Below are positions 54,301 through 57,300 of a stretch of DNA of 64,000 bases, piece by piece. This DNA is from Hymenopus coronatus (lineage: Eukaryota > Arthropoda > Insecta > Mantodea > Hymenopodidae), in NCBI GenBank assembly GCA_030762935.1, contig CM060898.1:98959281-99023280 (forward strand). The letters run 5' to 3'. The translations under genes were made by a program, and so were the position numbers. The notes under the pieces are model-generated. The model saw nothing but the letters and a program-made list of their open reading frames with translations, was not told where the DNA came from and ran no database searches. Numbering within the stretch: position 1 is the first letter of the stretch; each line of letters begins with the position of its first letter.

Positions 54301-57300
54301 AGGGCCAAATCCTCAACGAATGATTGTTTATGGGGTTCAGATTTGTTAGTGATCATTACATCCAACAGTGATTTTTTATGTTCTGTTACCCTAGTTGGTA
54401 CCTCTACAGTATTGACCAAGTTATATACTGTGAACAAATCTTTTATTTTATTTACCGTATTACATTCCTCCAAAAAATCAATGTTCCAATCTCCACAAAC
54501 TATAATTATCTTATACTTTCTAGTTAGGCGAGAAAGAACAGCTTCCAATTTAGTTAAAAAAACGTCTAATTTGGAGTTTGGTGCCCTATAAATGCATATG
54601 ATAATTGCCTTTAGATTACTTATCTCAGTTAAAGATAACTCAAAGTTCTTATCTTCCTTGATATCCTCAAATAGATCTATATTTTTAGTTTTTATGTCTG
54701 ATCTAACATATATACACGACCCCCCATGTTTGTATGTTTTCCTACAGAACGAGTCTACTAGCTTGTATTGTGTGAAGTTAATTGCTGATAACTGCTCTAA
54801 ATTTAACCAATGTTCAGTTATGCATATGACCTCTACATCCAGCAGGTCCGTGTTTAATAGTACTTCTAGTTGTGTTATTTTATTTGTTATACTTTGTAAG
54901 TTTTGATGAAATACACATAATTTGTTGGATATTGATTCCTTTCTACTACCACAAACCTTTGATTCTGATTTAGCTTCACAATTTTCTTTATCATCCACCC
55001 ACCCTTCTACTAGTTTCCCTCTAGTTGTGATTGGATTACCTCGCACATCAACCTGCCAAATTTGTGAGATCCTCTACGGTTGAGATGCACCCCATCCCTC
55101 CCAAAATCGTTATTGTGGAGCCAAAAATTTCCGTCCACCATTAACCACTTTCTCACATTGCAGAGCCAATTAAGTTCACTGTTTATTCTTACAATCTTTC
55201 TTTCACTCACGTCCTGTCTTCTTAGCACTCCACTTATCACAATTTTCACATCTGGTGCCGCCTTTTTAATGGTGTCCGCCAGGTCCATTGTATCACCCAT
55301 AATATCCTCGGCCATGGTCCCTCGGCTGATATCATTCGTCCCAGCATGAGTATCTTCAATTTTTTGGGAATAACCTCATGTTTATTAACATGTTTATTCT
55401 GGATGAATTTTGCAAAATTTTGTATAACTGGTAAACCATAAGAGATAGACAAAAACATACTGCAAAAAAATGTAGAGCTCATTAAAGCACACAATTTTTT
55501 GTTTATGCACATTTTTTCATGGAGTTGACCATTTTTGAGGTATTCCTTGTATTTAGTTTCAGCTTTAAAATACTTGTTTTTCTCATATGGGAATTTGTCA
55601 ACTCCTGGCCATACAAACAAAGGTACTTCAGTCACATAGCAATCGCTTTTAAAAGATTTGACTATCAATTTAGCTTATGGTACTCCCTTATTTTTCTTCT
55701 ACTGATAAGGAAGCAAGTAATAAAACCCTTTCTGCTAATTTTTTCTCAATTAGCATTAAGTATATAGAAAAATAAGCTTTTTAAGAATAATTGATTGCAG
55801 AGATGTACAGAAAGTCATGTAAATGGAACACATCAGATTTTTTTTTACTTTCTCGACATGTACTATGTGCATAGTGTATAGAGCAGGTATTGTAATGCAC
55901 CAAAAAATTTGATACCGAGATTTCACCGAAAATACATGTTTTGTGTCCCCCTGAATCCAAAAAAAGGCATTTTTGGGAAAAGATCCGTGTGTGTGTCTGT
56001 GGACAGCATAGCTCAAAAACTAAAAGGCCATTAAATACCAAACTTGTTATTTAAGTTTGGTATATTCCAAGGATTCAACACAAAGATTTTCAAGAAAATC
56101 CCCACCCCCAACTACCCTTTACATGGAACTTTTTTCGAAAATTTTGATTTTCTCAAAAATAGCTCTTACAATTTTGATTAAAATGTGGTATATTAAATAT
56201 ATTTACCTGACAAATAAAATGTATATCTTGATTTTTTTGGGATTAGCTCTGAAGACTACTGTACTATATTCTGGATGAATTTTACATAACTGCTAATCTG
56301 CAAGAGGTGGAGAAAAACTTACCACACAAAAAATGTAGAGCATATTAAAACACATAGTTATATATATTTTTGTTGTGTAACACAAAGTTTCAGCTTAGAA
56401 AAACTTATACTTTTCTCATACAGGAATTTGTCAACTCCTGTCCATACATACAAACAAAGGAACTTCAGTCACATTGCAACCAGCTTTTGACTATCACTTT
56501 AACCTATGGTACTCCCTTATTTTGCTTCTACTTTCAAGGAAGCAAGTAAGACTATTTCTGCTAATTTTTTTTAGATTAGCATTTTTAAGAATAGTTTGTT
56601 TCAGAGATGTAGAGAAAGTCATGTGGATGGAACACATCAGATTTTTTTTTATTTATTTATTTATTCAGGGGGACCCAAAACATGTTTTTCCGGTGAAATC
56701 TTGGTATTAAATTTTTGGGTGCAATATAATACCTTCTCTATACACTATGTACATAGTATGTGTAGAGAAAATAAAAAAGGCATCCTTATACCAGGTTATC
56801 CAAAAACATCTGGACCGACTGCACAGTGTTTTGCCTGCTGTTTCTCCCCTCAGCTCTCTTTGCCATCTGCTGCTATCATAGAAAGGCACAGGTGAAACCA
56901 TACAACATTTTTAAAACTACTTTAAAGGCCAATGTTATTAAAGAAGATACTGAAACTGGCCACCACCCTTGTCCATTTTTGGCACCTCATTAGGAAACTA
57001 TCTATCATTCGCTGAAGTTCACGTTAAGAAATGCAGGCGATTTCTTCTTGTATTTTGTTTCAATTATTCTTTCAGAGTGGGTTTGTCTTGTACACTTGAT
57101 GCTTTGTTACCCAGAGATAGAAATTGAAGGGGGTTAGATCAGGCGACCAAGGGGGCAACAAATCTCTACTAATAATTCTGTCCTAAAACACACTTTCAAT
57201 TGTTCTCATTGAAAGATTGGCTGTATAAGCTGTTGCAGAGTCTTGTTGAAAAAAGGCAAAATTATGTCTTAAGTTTAAGTGGGGGCAAAATTGTATTCAC

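Larger units (their letters stand above)
51931..55348 (-). mobile_element. CR1-group non-LTR retrotransposon, 5'-truncated, ORF2 intact
   Basis: Minus-strand element. The 3' end carries an (ATT)n tail (seen on + as TAATAATAATAATAATAAT, 51931-51952), preceded by GATCTAAATGGTGAATAAAA and a 3' UTR of only about 105 bp. ORF2 is complete. Upstream of it only the end of ORF1 (an SGNH-type esterase domain) remains, so the copy was truncated at about 55348 within ORF1. Inserted in a DR-A copy. A clear target duplication was not found. Confidence 0.9.
51585..55860 (-). repeat. Dispersed repeat DR-A (antisense), split by a CR1-group LINE
   Basis: Left part 51585-51930 (GAGAAGGTATTAAATTGCAC … TATTTGTGTGATAAAT). 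Right part 55349-55860 (CTTCAATTTTTTGGGAATAA … GGAACACATCAGATTTTTTT, TACTTTCTCGACAT). Between them lies the LINE 51931-55348. Confidence 0.75.

Noticed and set aside
52708..55349. Several plus-strand frames of 64-104 codons
   Set aside because: Antisense shadows of the CR1-group LINE ORFs.
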